From Echinicola strongylocentroti (lineage in GTDB: Bacteria > Bacteroidota > Bacteroidia > Cytophagales > Cyclobacteriaceae), in the NCBI RefSeq assembly GCF_003260975.1, contig NZ_CP030041.1, forward strand, positions 62,001-126,000: DNA of 64,000 bases, written 5' to 3'. This document shows, one piece after another, positions 1 to 8,664 of the stretch. The notes beneath the pieces were generated by a model. That model was not told the origin of the DNA, did no database searches, and saw only the letters and a list, made by a program, of their open reading frames with translations. The first letter of the stretch is position 1. The number at the start of each line of letters is the position of its first letter. Position numbers and translations under genes: made by a program.

Positions 1-10
1 TTGAAATATT

Positions 11-30
11 TTTTTAGTATTACCTAAAAA
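11..30 (+). promoter_or_regulatory. candidate metalloregulator operator
   Basis: An inverted repeat with arms TTTTTAG and CTAAAAA around a 6-nt spacer lies just upstream of the -7 box of the DtxR-family gene. DtxR/MntR-type repressors bind A/T-rich palindromes of the TTTAGG-N-CCTAAA kind and usually autoregulate, so this is a plausible operator for the metal-transport operon. Seen: the palindrome and its position. Inferred: regulator identity. Confidence 0.45.
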
Positions 31-33
31 CCA

Positions 34-41
34 TATATTTG
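34..41 (+). promoter_or_regulatory. Bacteroidota -7 box (TATATTTG)
   Basis: TATATTTG matches the Bacteroidota housekeeping -7 consensus TAnnTTTG exactly and ends 25 nt before the ATG of the DtxR-family gene. No clear TTG -33 box is visible; that region is a T-run overlapping the candidate operator. Confidence 0.5.
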
Positions 42-66
42 TATTTATAAACTTTAGAGAACAGAG

Positions 67-735
67 ATGCTATCATTGACATACGCAGAAGAGAATTATT
101 TAAAAGCCATCTACCATTTGTCAGAAGGCGGTCAACACAACGTATCCACCAATGACCTCTCCAAAGAGATGAAAACCAAACCTGCCTCGGTGAGCGACAT
201 GCTTAGAAGGTTGTCCGAAAAAGCAGTGATCAACTACCGGAAATACTACGGCGTCACCATCACAGAGGAAGGCAAAAAATCAGCACTTCAGATCATTCGT
301 AAGCACCGTCTCTGGGAGGTCTTTTTGGTAGAAAAATTGATGTTCAGCTGGGACGAGGTACACGAAGTAGCGGAGGAATTGGAGCATGTCAAATCCAACT
401 TGTTGATCCAGCGTTTGGATGACTTCCTTGGCAATCCCAAATATGACCCCCACGGCGACCCCATCCCTGATGAATACGGCGATGTAAAAGCCCGACCGAG
501 AATGCCCCTGAACGGACTTCATATCAATGATGGAGGACAGATCGTAGCAGTTAAAGACAGCAGCGCAGCATTTCTGCGTTACTTGGATAAAGTAGGTGCC
601 TATATTGGCGCACGGATCAAGATCCTCGATAAAGTGGAATTTGATGGATCATTGGAAATTTTGGTTGACAATAAAAAAAACTTGTTCATGTCCAAGGACG
701 TTGCAAGTAACATCTTAGTCATACAAACCTCATGA
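67..735 (+). CDS. DtxR/MntR-family metal-dependent transcriptional regulator
   Basis: A 222-residue cytoplasmic repressor that should sense Mn(II) or Fe(II) and control the transporter genes behind it. An N-terminal winged helix (about 5-65) is followed by the iron-dependent-repressor dimerisation domain with metal ligands in HRLWE (H80, E84), VHEVAEELEH (H99-H107) and DPHGDP (127-132). The C-terminal 70 residues resemble the FeoA/SH3-like third domain. Length is normal for three-domain members. It overlaps the binding-protein gene by 4 nt, so it heads a translationally coupled operon, and a TAnnTTTG promoter plus palindrome precede it. Whether manganese, iron or zinc is the signal cannot be told from sequence. 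Confidence 0.93.
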   Translation: MLSLTYAEENYLKAIYHLSEGGQHNVSTNDLSKEMKTKPASVSDMLRRLSEKAVINYRKYYGVTITEEGKKSALQIIRKHRLWEVFLVEKLMFSWDEVHEVAEELEHVKSNLLIQRLDDFLGNPKYDPHGDPIPDEYGDVKARPRMPLNGLHINDGGQIVAVKDSSAAFLRYLDKVGAYIGARIKILDKVEFDGSLEILVDNKKNLFMSKDVASNILVIQTS

Positions 736-1676
736 GAATACGGATCTTGGTGCTGATAGGCCTCGTCCAGCTCAGCGCATGTAAATTCGACAAAGACGGG
801 GAAAGGGAAAAATTCCATATTACGGCCACTACCAACATCATGGCCGATGGTGTGAAGGCGCTTGTAGGCGACAGCGCAGTAGTCACGCCCATCATGGCCG
901 TCGGCGTGGACCCACATCTATACAAAGCCTCCCAACGGGATTTGGATCTGCTCTTTGAAGCAGACCTGGTGGTGTACCATGGGCTGCACCTGGAAGGGAA
1001 AATGGTGGAAGTCCTTCATAAGTTTTCACGTACACACCCTGTCGTCAATGTAGGAGCTACACTCCCCCCTACTCTACTGATCTCAAGTCCGGATTATGCC
1101 AATACCGTGGATCCCCACATTTGGTTTGACGTGCATCTTTGGAGCATCGCCATGCGTAACCTCAAAGATAAAATCATCGAAAGGAAACCAACATGGGAGC
1201 CTTATGTCAATGCCAACTGGGAAAAGTATAAGGCCCAACTCGATGAGCTTGACCAGTATAGCGCCCAAAAGGTCAAATCCATCACCAACCAAGGCCAGGT
1301 GCTGATCACTGCCCATGACGCCTTTTCTTACTTTGGCAAAGCTTACCAAATAGAGGTAAAAGGGCTCCAAGGACTGTCCACACTTAGCGAACCGGGACTG
1401 AACGACGTGTCCAGTTTGGTCAACTTTATAATAGAAAAAGACATCAAAGCCATATTTATAGAACAATCCATTTCTCCTCGGGCCATTAAAGCGGTGGTAG
1501 AAGGGTGCAGGCGGAAAGGACATCAAGTAACACTTGCAGGTCCACTCTACACTGATAGCTTGGGAGACCCTGAAGGCCCTGCGGGGACTTATGTAGGCAT
1601 GGTAAAGACCAATGTGGATGAGATTGTAAATAACCTGAAACAGCATGATACAACAAATAGAGAACCCGGCAGTTGA
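732..1676 (+). CDS. metal ABC transporter substrate-binding lipoprotein (TroA/ZnuA/MntC type)
   Basis: A 314-residue binding protein that captures a divalent metal outside the inner membrane and delivers it to the two permeases. The start carries a lipoprotein signal with lipobox LSAC (Cys17). Cluster A-I ligands are visible as His in DPHLYK, His in DPHIWFD, His in ITAHDAF and an acidic residue near LYTDSLGD. There is no long His-rich loop of the kind in zinc-specific ZnuA, which leans slightly to manganese or iron (inference). It overlaps the regulator by 4 nt and the ATPase gene by 32 nt. Confidence 0.92.
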   Translation: MRIRILVLIGLVQLSACKFDKDGEREKFHITATTNIMADGVKALVGDSAVVTPIMAVGVDPHLYKASQRDLDLLFEADLVVYHGLHLEGKMVEVLHKFSRTHPVVNVGATLPPTLLISSPDYANTVDPHIWFDVHLWSIAMRNLKDKIIERKPTWEPYVNANWEKYKAQLDELDQYSAQKVKSITNQGQVLITAHDAFSYFGKAYQIEVKGLQGLSTLSEPGLNDVSSLVNFIIEKDIKAIFIEQSISPRAIKAVVEGCRRKGHQVTLAGPLYTDSLGDPEGPAGTYVGMVKTNVDEIVNNLKQHDTTNREPGS

Positions 1677-2433
1677 GGTCCATGACCTGATGGTCAGTTA
1701 TGGCCAAAACCCGGTACTATGGAATATCGACCTTACCTTGCCATCAGGAGCACTGATAGGTATCTTAGGGCCAAATGGCGCCGGCAAATCCACGCTCATC
1801 AAGGCCATCATGGGCTTGATAGAAGCCAACAGCGGTTATTCAAGGTTGTTTGACCAAGAGTTAAACCAAGTCAGAAACAGGGTGAGCTACGTCCCTCAGC
1901 GTGAGTCGGTCGACTGGGACTTCCCCGCTTCCGCATTGGACATTGTTATGATGGGGACCTACCATCACTTGGGACTGTTCAAAAGACCCGGAAAGAAGGA
2001 AAAGGAATTGGCCCTAGCGTGTTTGGAAAAAGTAAACATGAAAGCATTTGCCAAGAGGCAGATCAGTGAGCTCTCCGGAGGCCAACAGCAAAGGGTGTTT
2101 ATCGCAAGGGCTTTGGCACAGCAAGCAGACATCTATTTTATGGATGAGCCTTTTGCCGGGGTGGACATGAGCACCGAAAAAGCCCTCGTAGAGCTGTTCA
2201 GGGAAATGACTGCCAGTGGCAAAACAGTAATCGTCGTCCACCATGACATCTACTCTGCTGGCACCTACTTCGACTGGCTGATCATGCTCAATATGCACTT
2301 GGTGGCCTCTGGCCCGACCAAGGAGGTGCTTACCGAAGAGCTATTGACCAAAACCTATGGTGGCAAGTTATCCACACTCACCGATATTGGAGAAGTGATC
2401 AAGAAAAGTGACTTCAACCCATTAAAGAGCTGA
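1645..2433 (+). CDS. metal ABC transporter ATP-binding protein
   Basis: A 262-residue ATPase that powers the metal importer. Walker A GPNGAGKS is at 42-49, the signature ELSGGQQQR and Walker B YFMDEP follow, and the H-loop reads VHHD. It matches the TroB/ZnuC/MntB group. The start lies inside the 3' end of the binding-protein gene (32-nt overlap), and one nucleotide separates its stop from the next start, so expression is coupled. A later ATG would remove part of the first strand, so the early start is kept. Confidence 0.93.
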   Translation: MIQQIENPAVEVHDLMVSYGQNPVLWNIDLTLPSGALIGILGPNGAGKSTLIKAIMGLIEANSGYSRLFDQELNQVRNRVSYVPQRESVDWDFPASALDIVMMGTYHHLGLFKRPGKKEKELALACLEKVNMKAFAKRQISELSGGQQQRVFIARALAQQADIYFMDEPFAGVDMSTEKALVELFREMTASGKTVIVVHHDIYSAGTYFDWLIMLNMHLVASGPTKEVLTEELLTKTYGGKLSTLTDIGEVIKKSDFNPLKS

Positions 2434-2434
2434 T

Positions 2435-3727
2435 ATGGAAGAATTCATCTATTTCTTTTCCTTTCAGGATCCTAACGTCCTTATGGTCGTCACAGGCATC
2501 GTTTTGCTGTCCATTAGTACTGCCATGGTGGGGACATTCACCTTTCTGGACAAAAAGGCATTGGTGGGCGACGCCATTTCACATGCAGTTCTTCCCGGGG
2601 TCTGCTTGGCATTTATGCTTTCGGGTAGCAAAAATCCTTATTGGATCGTTTCCGGGGCTTTTGTTACGGGTGCCTTGTCCACCTATGCCATCACTTGGGT
2701 ATCCAATTACACCAAGCTCAAAGAAGACACGGTCATTGCTTCAGTATTGTCGATATTCTTTGGCGTAGGGATCGTGATGATGACCCAGCTGCAGCAAACC
2801 GGAAATGCCTCCCTTTCAGGCTTGGACCATTTTATTTTTGGCAATGCCATTTCCATTGTCGGTCAGGACTTATGGGTTTATGGCTTTTTGGCTTTGGCCA
2901 TCATCATAGTGATATTGCTTTTTTATAAGGAATTCCAACTTATGGTGTTCAATCGGTCTTTTGCAGAAAGTATTGGACTTCCGGTCAAGCGACTTGAATT
3001 TTTGTTTAATTCACTCATGGTGCTGGCAGTGGTGACTGGCATCCAGGCCATTGGTGTGGTGCTAATGGCGGCGCTATTGATCACCCCTGCTGCTGCCGCC
3101 AAATTTTGGACCAATCGTCTTAGCATAATGCTCTTGATCGCGGTCATCTTTTCGGTGATTTCCGGCATTGTCGGTGCCTATATTTCATTTGTGCTGCCCC
3201 ATATGCCCACCGGACCTTGGGTGGTCATCGTACTTTCTCTGATCGCCTTTTTATCGTTTTTCTTCTCCACCAAAAAAGGAATCCTTACCAAGTGGATTGC
3301 CAAAAGAAATTATCAACGCAAGATCCATCGCGATCATATTCTAAAAGCGCTGTTTGCCGCCAATGAAAAAGGTAAGGAAGGTCTGGCCACTCCAGATGTC
3401 CATGCCAACTTCCCCGGAAAAAGCTTTAGGACGCAGTCTGCCATCAACAAATTGGAAAAAAACAATTATATCACCGAAAGTCAATCAGTCATCTCACTAA
3501 CCCAACAAGGACTTAAAGAAGCCGGTAGAATCGTTCGGCTACACCGTTTGTGGGAGCTGTACATGACCGAATACATGAACATCGCTCCTGATCATGTTCA
3601 TGACAGTGCCGAGAAACTGGAGCACATCATCACTCCTGAGCTAGAAAAACAATTGGACAAAAACTTGAACTTTCCCCAAGAAGATCCACACCAATCCATT
3701 ATTCCACGAGACCAAGATAAATCATGA
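2435..3727 (+). CDS. metal ABC transporter permease with C-terminal DtxR-like domain
   Basis: A 430-residue fusion. Residues 1-285 form an ABC-3 family permease (about eight membrane segments, GDAISHAVLPG motif). From about 298 the protein is soluble and resembles a DtxR regulator: a winged helix, then RLHRLWELY (H370, E374), VHDSAEKLEH (H389-H397) and DPH (417-419), the same metal-ligand positions as in the stand-alone regulator of this operon. The FeoA/SH3-like third domain is absent. The tail may be a cytoplasmic metal sensor gating transport (inference). Such fusions occur in other Bacteroidota. It overlaps the next permease by 4 nt. Confidence 0.9.
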   Translation: MEEFIYFFSFQDPNVLMVVTGIVLLSISTAMVGTFTFLDKKALVGDAISHAVLPGVCLAFMLSGSKNPYWIVSGAFVTGALSTYAITWVSNYTKLKEDTVIASVLSIFFGVGIVMMTQLQQTGNASLSGLDHFIFGNAISIVGQDLWVYGFLALAIIIVILLFYKEFQLMVFNRSFAESIGLPVKRLEFLFNSLMVLAVVTGIQAIGVVLMAALLITPAAAAKFWTNRLSIMLLIAVIFSVISGIVGAYISFVLPHMPTGPWVVIVLSLIAFLSFFFSTKKGILTKWIAKRNYQRKIHRDHILKALFAANEKGKEGLATPDVHANFPGKSFRTQSAINKLEKNNYITESQSVISLTQQGLKEAGRIVRLHRLWELYMTEYMNIAPDHVHDSAEKLEHIITPELEKQLDKNLNFPQEDPHQSIIPRDQDKS

Positions 3728-4620
3728 GTTTTGACCCAAATGCATTTCTGATCATCACCACTGGATCCATGATTGCCATTTCATGTGGGTTGTTGGGGGT
3801 TTTTCTGATGCTCCGCAAAATGGCCATGACTGGAGACGCCATTTCCCATGCTGTATTGCCTGGAATTGTCATTGCTTTTTTGGTATCGGGAAGCCGTCAT
3901 GGACTGACCATGGTCATTGGTGCAGGACTGGTGGGGATCATCGCCACGGTATTTATCGAATACCTGAGCAATAAAGCAAAACTACAATCTGATGCTTCCA
4001 TCGGGATTACATTTACTTCACTCTTTGCGATCGGTATCATCATGATCACCTTTTTGGCCAATGAAATCGACCTTGATCAGGACTGTGTGCTGTACGGTGA
4101 GATAGCTTATGTGCCCATTGACTTGTGGATCACTGGGACAGGAAAGATCATGGGGCCAAGGGTAACCTATCTTTCCCTGATCAATATGGTGTTGGTAATT
4201 GGCTTTGTCACCGTGTTTTTCAAAGAGTTAAAGATAAGCACCTTCGATAAGGAATTTGCCGCTACTATAGGCTTAAGTACTGTCGGGGTGAATTATGCCT
4301 TGATGGGCATGGTGTCCTATACGACTGTCAGTTCTTTTGAAGCGGTGGGAGCTATTTTGGTGGTAGCGCTGATGGTCGTGCCACCCGCCACCGCTTATCT
4401 CTGGACAAAGAACCTTTACAAACTGATCCGATTGACCGTAATCTTAGGAGTTGTTATTTCGTTTTTGGGTTATTACTTAGCGTACTTTCTCAACAGCTCC
4501 ATAGCTGGAGCCATGGCTACGGTAGCAGGTTTTTTCTTTTTTACGACTGTCATCCTGCAACACAAGCAAATTCCCCGAATTAAGAAAAAGCTGGCCAAGG
4601 CCAAACCATCTATTAAATAA
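3724..4620 (+). CDS. metal ABC transporter permease (second subunit)
   Basis: A 298-residue ABC-3 family permease with about eight hydrophobic segments and the family motif GDAISHAVLPGI near residue 38. With the preceding fused permease it should form a heterodimeric channel, as TroC/TroD do. It starts 4 nt inside the previous gene and is the last gene of the operon. Its short basic C-terminus (KKLAKAKPS) lacks the regulator-like extension, so only one half of the channel carries it. Confidence 0.92.
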   Translation: MSFDPNAFLIITTGSMIAISCGLLGVFLMLRKMAMTGDAISHAVLPGIVIAFLVSGSRHGLTMVIGAGLVGIIATVFIEYLSNKAKLQSDASIGITFTSLFAIGIIMITFLANEIDLDQDCVLYGEIAYVPIDLWITGTGKIMGPRVTYLSLINMVLVIGFVTVFFKELKISTFDKEFAATIGLSTVGVNYALMGMVSYTTVSSFEAVGAILVVALMVVPPATAYLWTKNLYKLIRLTVILGVVISFLGYYLAYFLNSSIAGAMATVAGFFFFTTVILQHKQIPRIKKKLAKAKPSIK

Positions 4621-4633
4621 AAACCAATATTAT

Positions 4634-4799
4634 CCCGGAATATGCATTAGCCTATCTATTGCGGTCTGAAACTGCTTCAAAATCAGTTGCTTCGCTGCTG
4701 TTTTCGATTTCACCATAGCGGTGCTATGCCTCAATCTCCAAACAGTCTGATTTTCTTGCAGTTTCAAACCTCATGACGATTCCTAATGCATAAACCGGG
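4634..4799 (-). mobile_element. 166-bp palindromic MITE-like element, copy A1
   Basis: This copy starts CCCGGAATATGCATTAG and ends CTAATGCATAAACCGGG, giving near-perfect terminal inverted repeats. It is flanked by a perfect 5-bp duplication ATTAT (4629-4633 and 4800-4804). The interior is a long imperfect palindrome around GTAG/CTAC-like half-sites. It lies between convergent genes, in opposite orientation to the other copies and the most diverged of them. Confidence 0.75.
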
Positions 4800-4962
4800 A
4801 TTATTGACCTTTGTTCAATAAATAAAGTTCTACTTTGTTGACTTCGAGTAAGTGGCTTATAATCAGCATAGTAAATACTGTCAAGTTAATTAGTTATTCA
4901 GACCATATACTCCGCAGTACCAAGGCAAACTCATCTAGTGTATACCTCGGGTTTAGCCCGGT

Positions 4963-5403
4963 TTACTCTGTTTGAGCAGTTGGGTATCCTTTGTCGATCC
5001 AGTCTGTCTTGATGTTGTTTAGAATGGCCAACAATTTATGCTGATTAAAGCCCAGGTCATTTAGTGCTTTAAATGCAGGCCTCACATTGGGGCATTTTTG
5101 TAACGGGCAGCAACCACAGTAAATGATAATTTCCTGATCTTTGTCCAGCTTCTCCACTCGTTGGATCAATTTATCAATATTCTTTCCATCTTGCCCAGGC
5201 CCAATATCCACAGATCCCTCGATCACCGCTTCCGGTCCCACACTGAGTAAAACAGGGATAGTTTTATCGTCTAAACGCATCTGCTTATTCAGCTCATATG
5301 GAGAGACCATTTGCTTGGCAGTCCAAGGTTCTTTTGTCTGGAAGCCAAAAACACCTATCAAAATTATTAAGGTAGCTAATGCTATTGTTTGCGTATTTTT
5401 CAT
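4963..5403 (-). CDS. rhodanese-like exported protein with Cys cluster
   Basis: A 146-residue protein with an N-terminal hydrophobic segment (about 7-21) acting as signal peptide or anchor. The rest looks rhodanese-like: a strand EIIIYC followed by an active-site-type loop CGCCPLQKCPNVRPAF, then helix KALNDLGF. The loop holds four cysteines (96, 98, 99, 104), more than the single catalytic Cys of classical rhodaneses, so it may bind metal or act as a thiol-redox protein. It stands alone, convergent with the metal-transport operon. Family call moderate; function unknown. Confidence 0.65.
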   Translation of the reverse strand: MKNTQTIALATLIILIGVFGFQTKEPWTAKQMVSPYELNKQMRLDDKTIPVLLSVGPEAVIEGSVDIGPGQDGKNIDKLIQRVEKLDKDQEIIIYCGCCPLQKCPNVRPAFKALNDLGFNQHKLLAILNNIKTDWIDKGYPTAQTE

Positions 5404-5724
5404 GATATAGGTCCGTTATCAGTTGTAAACATACAGTTTCCGTGTGAAAACTGCAAAATCCACTGTGTCTAGATGCCTAGTCCTCCATAACAGTTAATTT
5501 AACCCGAGGATTGGGCAAATAAGGATTGTTTTTTTGTTCTGCATGATTTACCATGTGTTGCTGTAAATACAGCTGCTTGAATTAAATTGATATTTACCAA
5601 TAAAAAATAGACTTAATATATGTTAAAAATATAAAAACATGATTAATACATACCTCATTGGAACAGTCATTGCGTTATATCACCTGAATTGATAAATAGA
5701 TTTGTAACCAAAACCACAGTAACC

Positions 5725-6285
5725 ATGAAAGATCTAAAGAACAAACGTGTCGCAATTCTAGCAACCGATGGGTTTGAAGAAAGCGAATTGACCAGTCCAA
5801 AATTTGCACTTGAAGAAAGTGGCGCCGAAGTAGACATCATATCGCTGGAAGAAGGCAGGATCAGAGGCTGGAAAGATGGCAACTGGAGTTTGGATATTGG
5901 AGTGGACAAGGCCATCACGGAAGCGTATGATGGTGATTATGATGCCTTGGTTTTGCCAGGCGGAGTGATCAACCCGGATAAACTAAGAAGAAACCAAAAG
6001 GCCATTGAATTTGTCCGTTCCTTTTTCAGGACCCATAAGCCTGTAGCGGCTATTTGCCACGGACCTCAGGTGTTGATTGACGCAGAAGCTGTTAGTGGCA
6101 GAAAACTCACTTCTTTCCATTCAATCAAGAAAGACCTGGAAAATGCAGGCGCAAAATGGTTTGATAAAGAAGTGGTAGTAGACCAAGGACTGGTGACCTC
6201 AAGAAGCCCTAGCGATTTGGAAGCTTTCAATAACAAGCTGGTCGAAGAAGTATATGAGGGATCTCATATGCAACAAACCTTATAA
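5725..6285 (+). CDS. PfpI/DJ-1 family type 1 glutamine amidotransferase-like protein
   Basis: A 186-residue cytoplasmic protein of the DJ-1/PfpI superfamily, related to general stress proteins YhbO/PfpI linked to protein and nucleotide deglycation or proteolysis. The nucleophile elbow AICHGPQ (Cys111) and the acidic partner in DGFEESE (18-20) are present. The ATG at 5725 is preferred over an in-frame TTG at 5689 because family homology begins at MKDLKNKRVAILATDGFEE. A terminator follows. It is monocistronic. Confidence 0.9.
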   Translation: MKDLKNKRVAILATDGFEESELTSPKFALEESGAEVDIISLEEGRIRGWKDGNWSLDIGVDKAITEAYDGDYDALVLPGGVINPDKLRRNQKAIEFVRSFFRTHKPVAAICHGPQVLIDAEAVSGRKLTSFHSIKKDLENAGAKWFDKEVVVDQGLVTSRSPSDLEAFNNKLVEEVYEGSHMQQTL

Positions 6286-6304
6286 GAACCACATGTGCAA
6301 CGGG

Positions 6305-6328
6305 AACCCGGAATATGCATCAACCGGG
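6305..6328. repeat. collapsed remnant of MITE family A
   Basis: AACCCGGAATATGCAT is followed at once by CAACCGGG, so left and right ends of the family-A element are joined with almost the whole interior missing. No flanking duplication is visible. It could also be a chance match, since only about 20 bp are involved. Confidence 0.4.
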
Positions 6329-6348
6329 ATAAAAATGTAACTCGTAAA

Positions 6349-6383
6349 GAAGCGTACTCTCCATAAAGGGTACGCTTCTTTTG
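6349..6383 (+). terminator. rho-independent terminator
   Basis: Stem GAAGCGTAC / GTACGCTTC with a 12-nt loop, followed by TTTTGG. It lies about 60 nt behind the PfpI/DJ-1 gene, which it should terminate. Confidence 0.7.
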
Positions 6384-6762
6384 GTTTAGGTGACATGGGC
6401 AAATGACGGATCAAGCGGAAAAGCTAGGTGCTGATAGAACGCTGATGACGCAGATGATTATGATTTGCACTGATTTTTTCTTTAAATGGAAAAGCCAAGT
6501 AGCATAAAAAAAGCCCTGAAAGGGCGTAACACCCTTAGCCATGGGCAACGCCCATGGTGAACATCAAAATAATCTTCTGGTTTTAGCAGCAACCATCTTC
6601 CTAGCGCTTATAAATTCACGCTAAAACCCAATACACACCAATAGCACTTTTTTCAATGATCAGTAGGGAAAGAAACTCAAGTAAGTGTGTCGAAAATTAT
6701 TCCCCAGAAATATTGCTTGGTCCCAGATTGCCATGAAGTATAAGGCATCATTAAACCCGGAG

Positions 6763-7842
6763 TTATTCCAGTTTATTCTTGGTAAAAATGTTGTTTTTTT
6801 CTTCAGCCAAAAGAAAAGCAAAGGGCTTGGTACTTTCGCTTAGCTCAAATATCCTCCTCAAAATCGCCAAACTCGGTATAATGACTATCATACCGGAAAT
6901 CCCCCAAATAGCTCCGCCCAACAACAGTCCAAGCAAGGTGATAAAGGCATTTAAATTGACATTTGCCCCTACGATTTTAGGAGTGAGAAAATTACTCTCG
7001 ACCAACTGGATGATGGTAAATAGAATGACAATGATAAATGGTGAAAACATCGAATCAGAAGTCAACATGGCATAGAAAAAAGGCAAAATAGCCCCCAGAA
7101 AAGGCCCTAAATAAGGAATAATATTCAAAATAGCCGCAAAAAGCCCAAAAAACAAGGCATGCTTGATCCCTAGAATATATAGTGCCCCGGTATTCAATAC
7201 AGCTAAAATGGCCATCACCTTCAATACGCCAATAATATAGCCCTGTACCATTTTTCTAATGTTAAAAATCTCTCCTTTTACTTCATCTTGTTTCTGGTCT
7301 TTAAAAAGCTGTACCAAAAAATAAGTTAAATGACGACGGTAAATCAGCATAAAAAAAACAAACACCGGCGTCAAAACCAGTCCCGTGAGCGAACCAATGG
7401 CGTTGAGCAAAACCGCTTGAATGCTTTGGTCTCCAGTTTGTAAAAAACTCACTATCTGTCCTTTATTGATTCCATTTTCCAGGCCAAGATTCACTCCCAA
7501 TTTATTGGTGAAAAAACCATTCATACTGGCAAAAAACTCATCGGCCCGCTGCCCTACATCACCAAGGTCTTGACTTACCCCTTTGATCTGTAGTACAACG
7601 AGGGTAACAATAGCACCAACAATGATAAGTCCACTGAGCAAAGAAAAAAGTGCACTTAAGGTTTCTGGAACCTTCCATTTTTCAAGTTGCTCACAAAGTG
7701 GTGTCAGCAAGATCGAAAGCAAACCGGCTACCATCAATGGCACAAGTAACTTTTTACCTAAAATCATTATAAAAACGATGGTAATGATCAATAGTAAAAC
7801 AAAAAGTACTCTTAGAAACGTAGGTATATGTAATTTTTGCAT
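6763..7842 (-). CDS. AI-2E family transporter (PerM/YhhT-like permease)
   Basis: A 359-residue inner-membrane protein with about eight hydrophobic segments and the typical central amphipathic region (QIKGVSQDLGDVGQRADEFF) and C-terminal motif PYLGPFLGAILPFFYAML. The family has been linked to autoinducer-2 export and to sodium/proton transport; the substrate is not predictable here. The ATG at 7842 (MQKLHIPTFLRVLF) is chosen. The frame is open further upstream to 8115, but that part is encoded by repeat DNA and has no family match. Confidence 0.88.
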   Translation of the reverse strand: MQKLHIPTFLRVLFVLLLIITIVFIMILGKKLLVPLMVAGLLSILLTPLCEQLEKWKVPETLSALFSLLSGLIIVGAIVTLVVLQIKGVSQDLGDVGQRADEFFASMNGFFTNKLGVNLGLENGINKGQIVSFLQTGDQSIQAVLLNAIGSLTGLVLTPVFVFFMLIYRRHLTYFLVQLFKDQKQDEVKGEIFNIRKMVQGYIIGVLKVMAILAVLNTGALYILGIKHALFFGLFAAILNIIPYLGPFLGAILPFFYAMLTSDSMFSPFIIVILFTIIQLVESNFLTPKIVGANVNLNAFITLLGLLLGGAIWGISGMIVIIPSLAILRRIFELSESTKPFAFLLAEEKNNIFTKNKLE

Positions 7843-7933
7843 AGAATAAATGTATAACTTTAAAAACTTAAAAGTACAATAACAGTGCCTATACCTATTA
7901 TATTTATTTTTTACGTAATTAAAGTCAAAGGTT

Positions 7934-8415
7934 TTATGGTTAACAACATAGGCACATAGAGCACAGCAGTAACCTGTTGTTCCTGCAGCTGTGCTGCGGA
8001 ACCACGAAAATTGAGTTTTTAACTCACCACCACTTATGATAGCTGCTTTTGGGGAGATGCCAAATGTAGTTGAACAACATAGACACATAGGGCACAGTAG
8101 AAAAGGCTGCCACAATTGGCTGCTAGTTGTAAAACCTAAAAAAAATCAGTGAAAATCAGCCTGATCAGCGTTATCGGCGTTCCATCATTAGTCAAAAAAT
8201 CTATGTTTTCTATCTTCCTATGTGGTTAAATACAATACCATCTCCAAGTAATTATTGGTTAACAACATAGACACATAGGGCACAGTAGAAAAGGCTGCCA
8301 CAATTGGCCGCTAGTTGTAAAACCTAAAAAAATCAGTGAAAATCTGCCTGATCAGCGTTATCAGCGTTCCATCATTAGTCAAAAAAACCTATGTTTTCTA
8401 TCTTCCTATGTGGTT
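7934..8415 (+). repeat. family-B repeat cluster (three units)
   Basis: Two nearly full units (8073-8230 and 8259-8415) begin ACAACATAGACACATAGGG and end CCTATGTGGTTA, the ends forming roughly 20-bp imperfect inverted repeats. They share an interior with CTGATCAGCGTTATC. A third, left-end-only copy (7934-8072) has another interior with TGAGTTTTTAACTCA. The same composite order is found at 44.7 kb. ORFs here are repeat-borne and not credible. Confidence 0.75.
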
Positions 8416-8635
8416 ATCAAATAAGTTAGCTGTTTTATGTTACTTTTTCGATGCCTTAGAATCTGGGTTTAATATATGTAGGCGGCCACCAATCCTTCTA
8501 TTGAAGAATAATGGGTAAAAGCTCCATTAATAGTCATCCTCCAATAGGAAATTTATGTAAAAATCATAAAAACGTAACATTATTTAGAACCAAGCTAAGT
8601 TTTGATTAAAATTCTGAAAAACCAGAAATTTGGAT

Positions 8636-8643
8636 TAGTTTTG
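8636..8643 (+). promoter_or_regulatory. -7 box (TAGTTTTG) of the ammonium transporter gene
   Basis: An exact TAnnTTTG match 21 nt before the ATG of the ammonium transporter. A weak TTCTG sits 19 nt upstream as the only -33 candidate. Confidence 0.45.
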
Positions 8644-8664
8644 TAGCCAAATTTTAAAAACACA

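Larger units (their letters stand above)
6286..6762. other. gene-free interval with hairpins and repeat debris
   Basis: Besides the terminator and the collapsed MITE listed separately, this stretch holds a degenerate reverse piece of the CTGATCAGCGTTATC repeat family near 6430-6480 and a perfect palindrome CCATGGGCAACGCCCATGG at 6539-6557. No coding frame with family resemblance was seen. Confidence 0.5.

Noticed and set aside
7843..8115. 91-residue N-terminal extension of the AI-2E transporter
   Set aside because: It runs into family-B repeat DNA and has no family match; the ATG at 7842 fits homologues.
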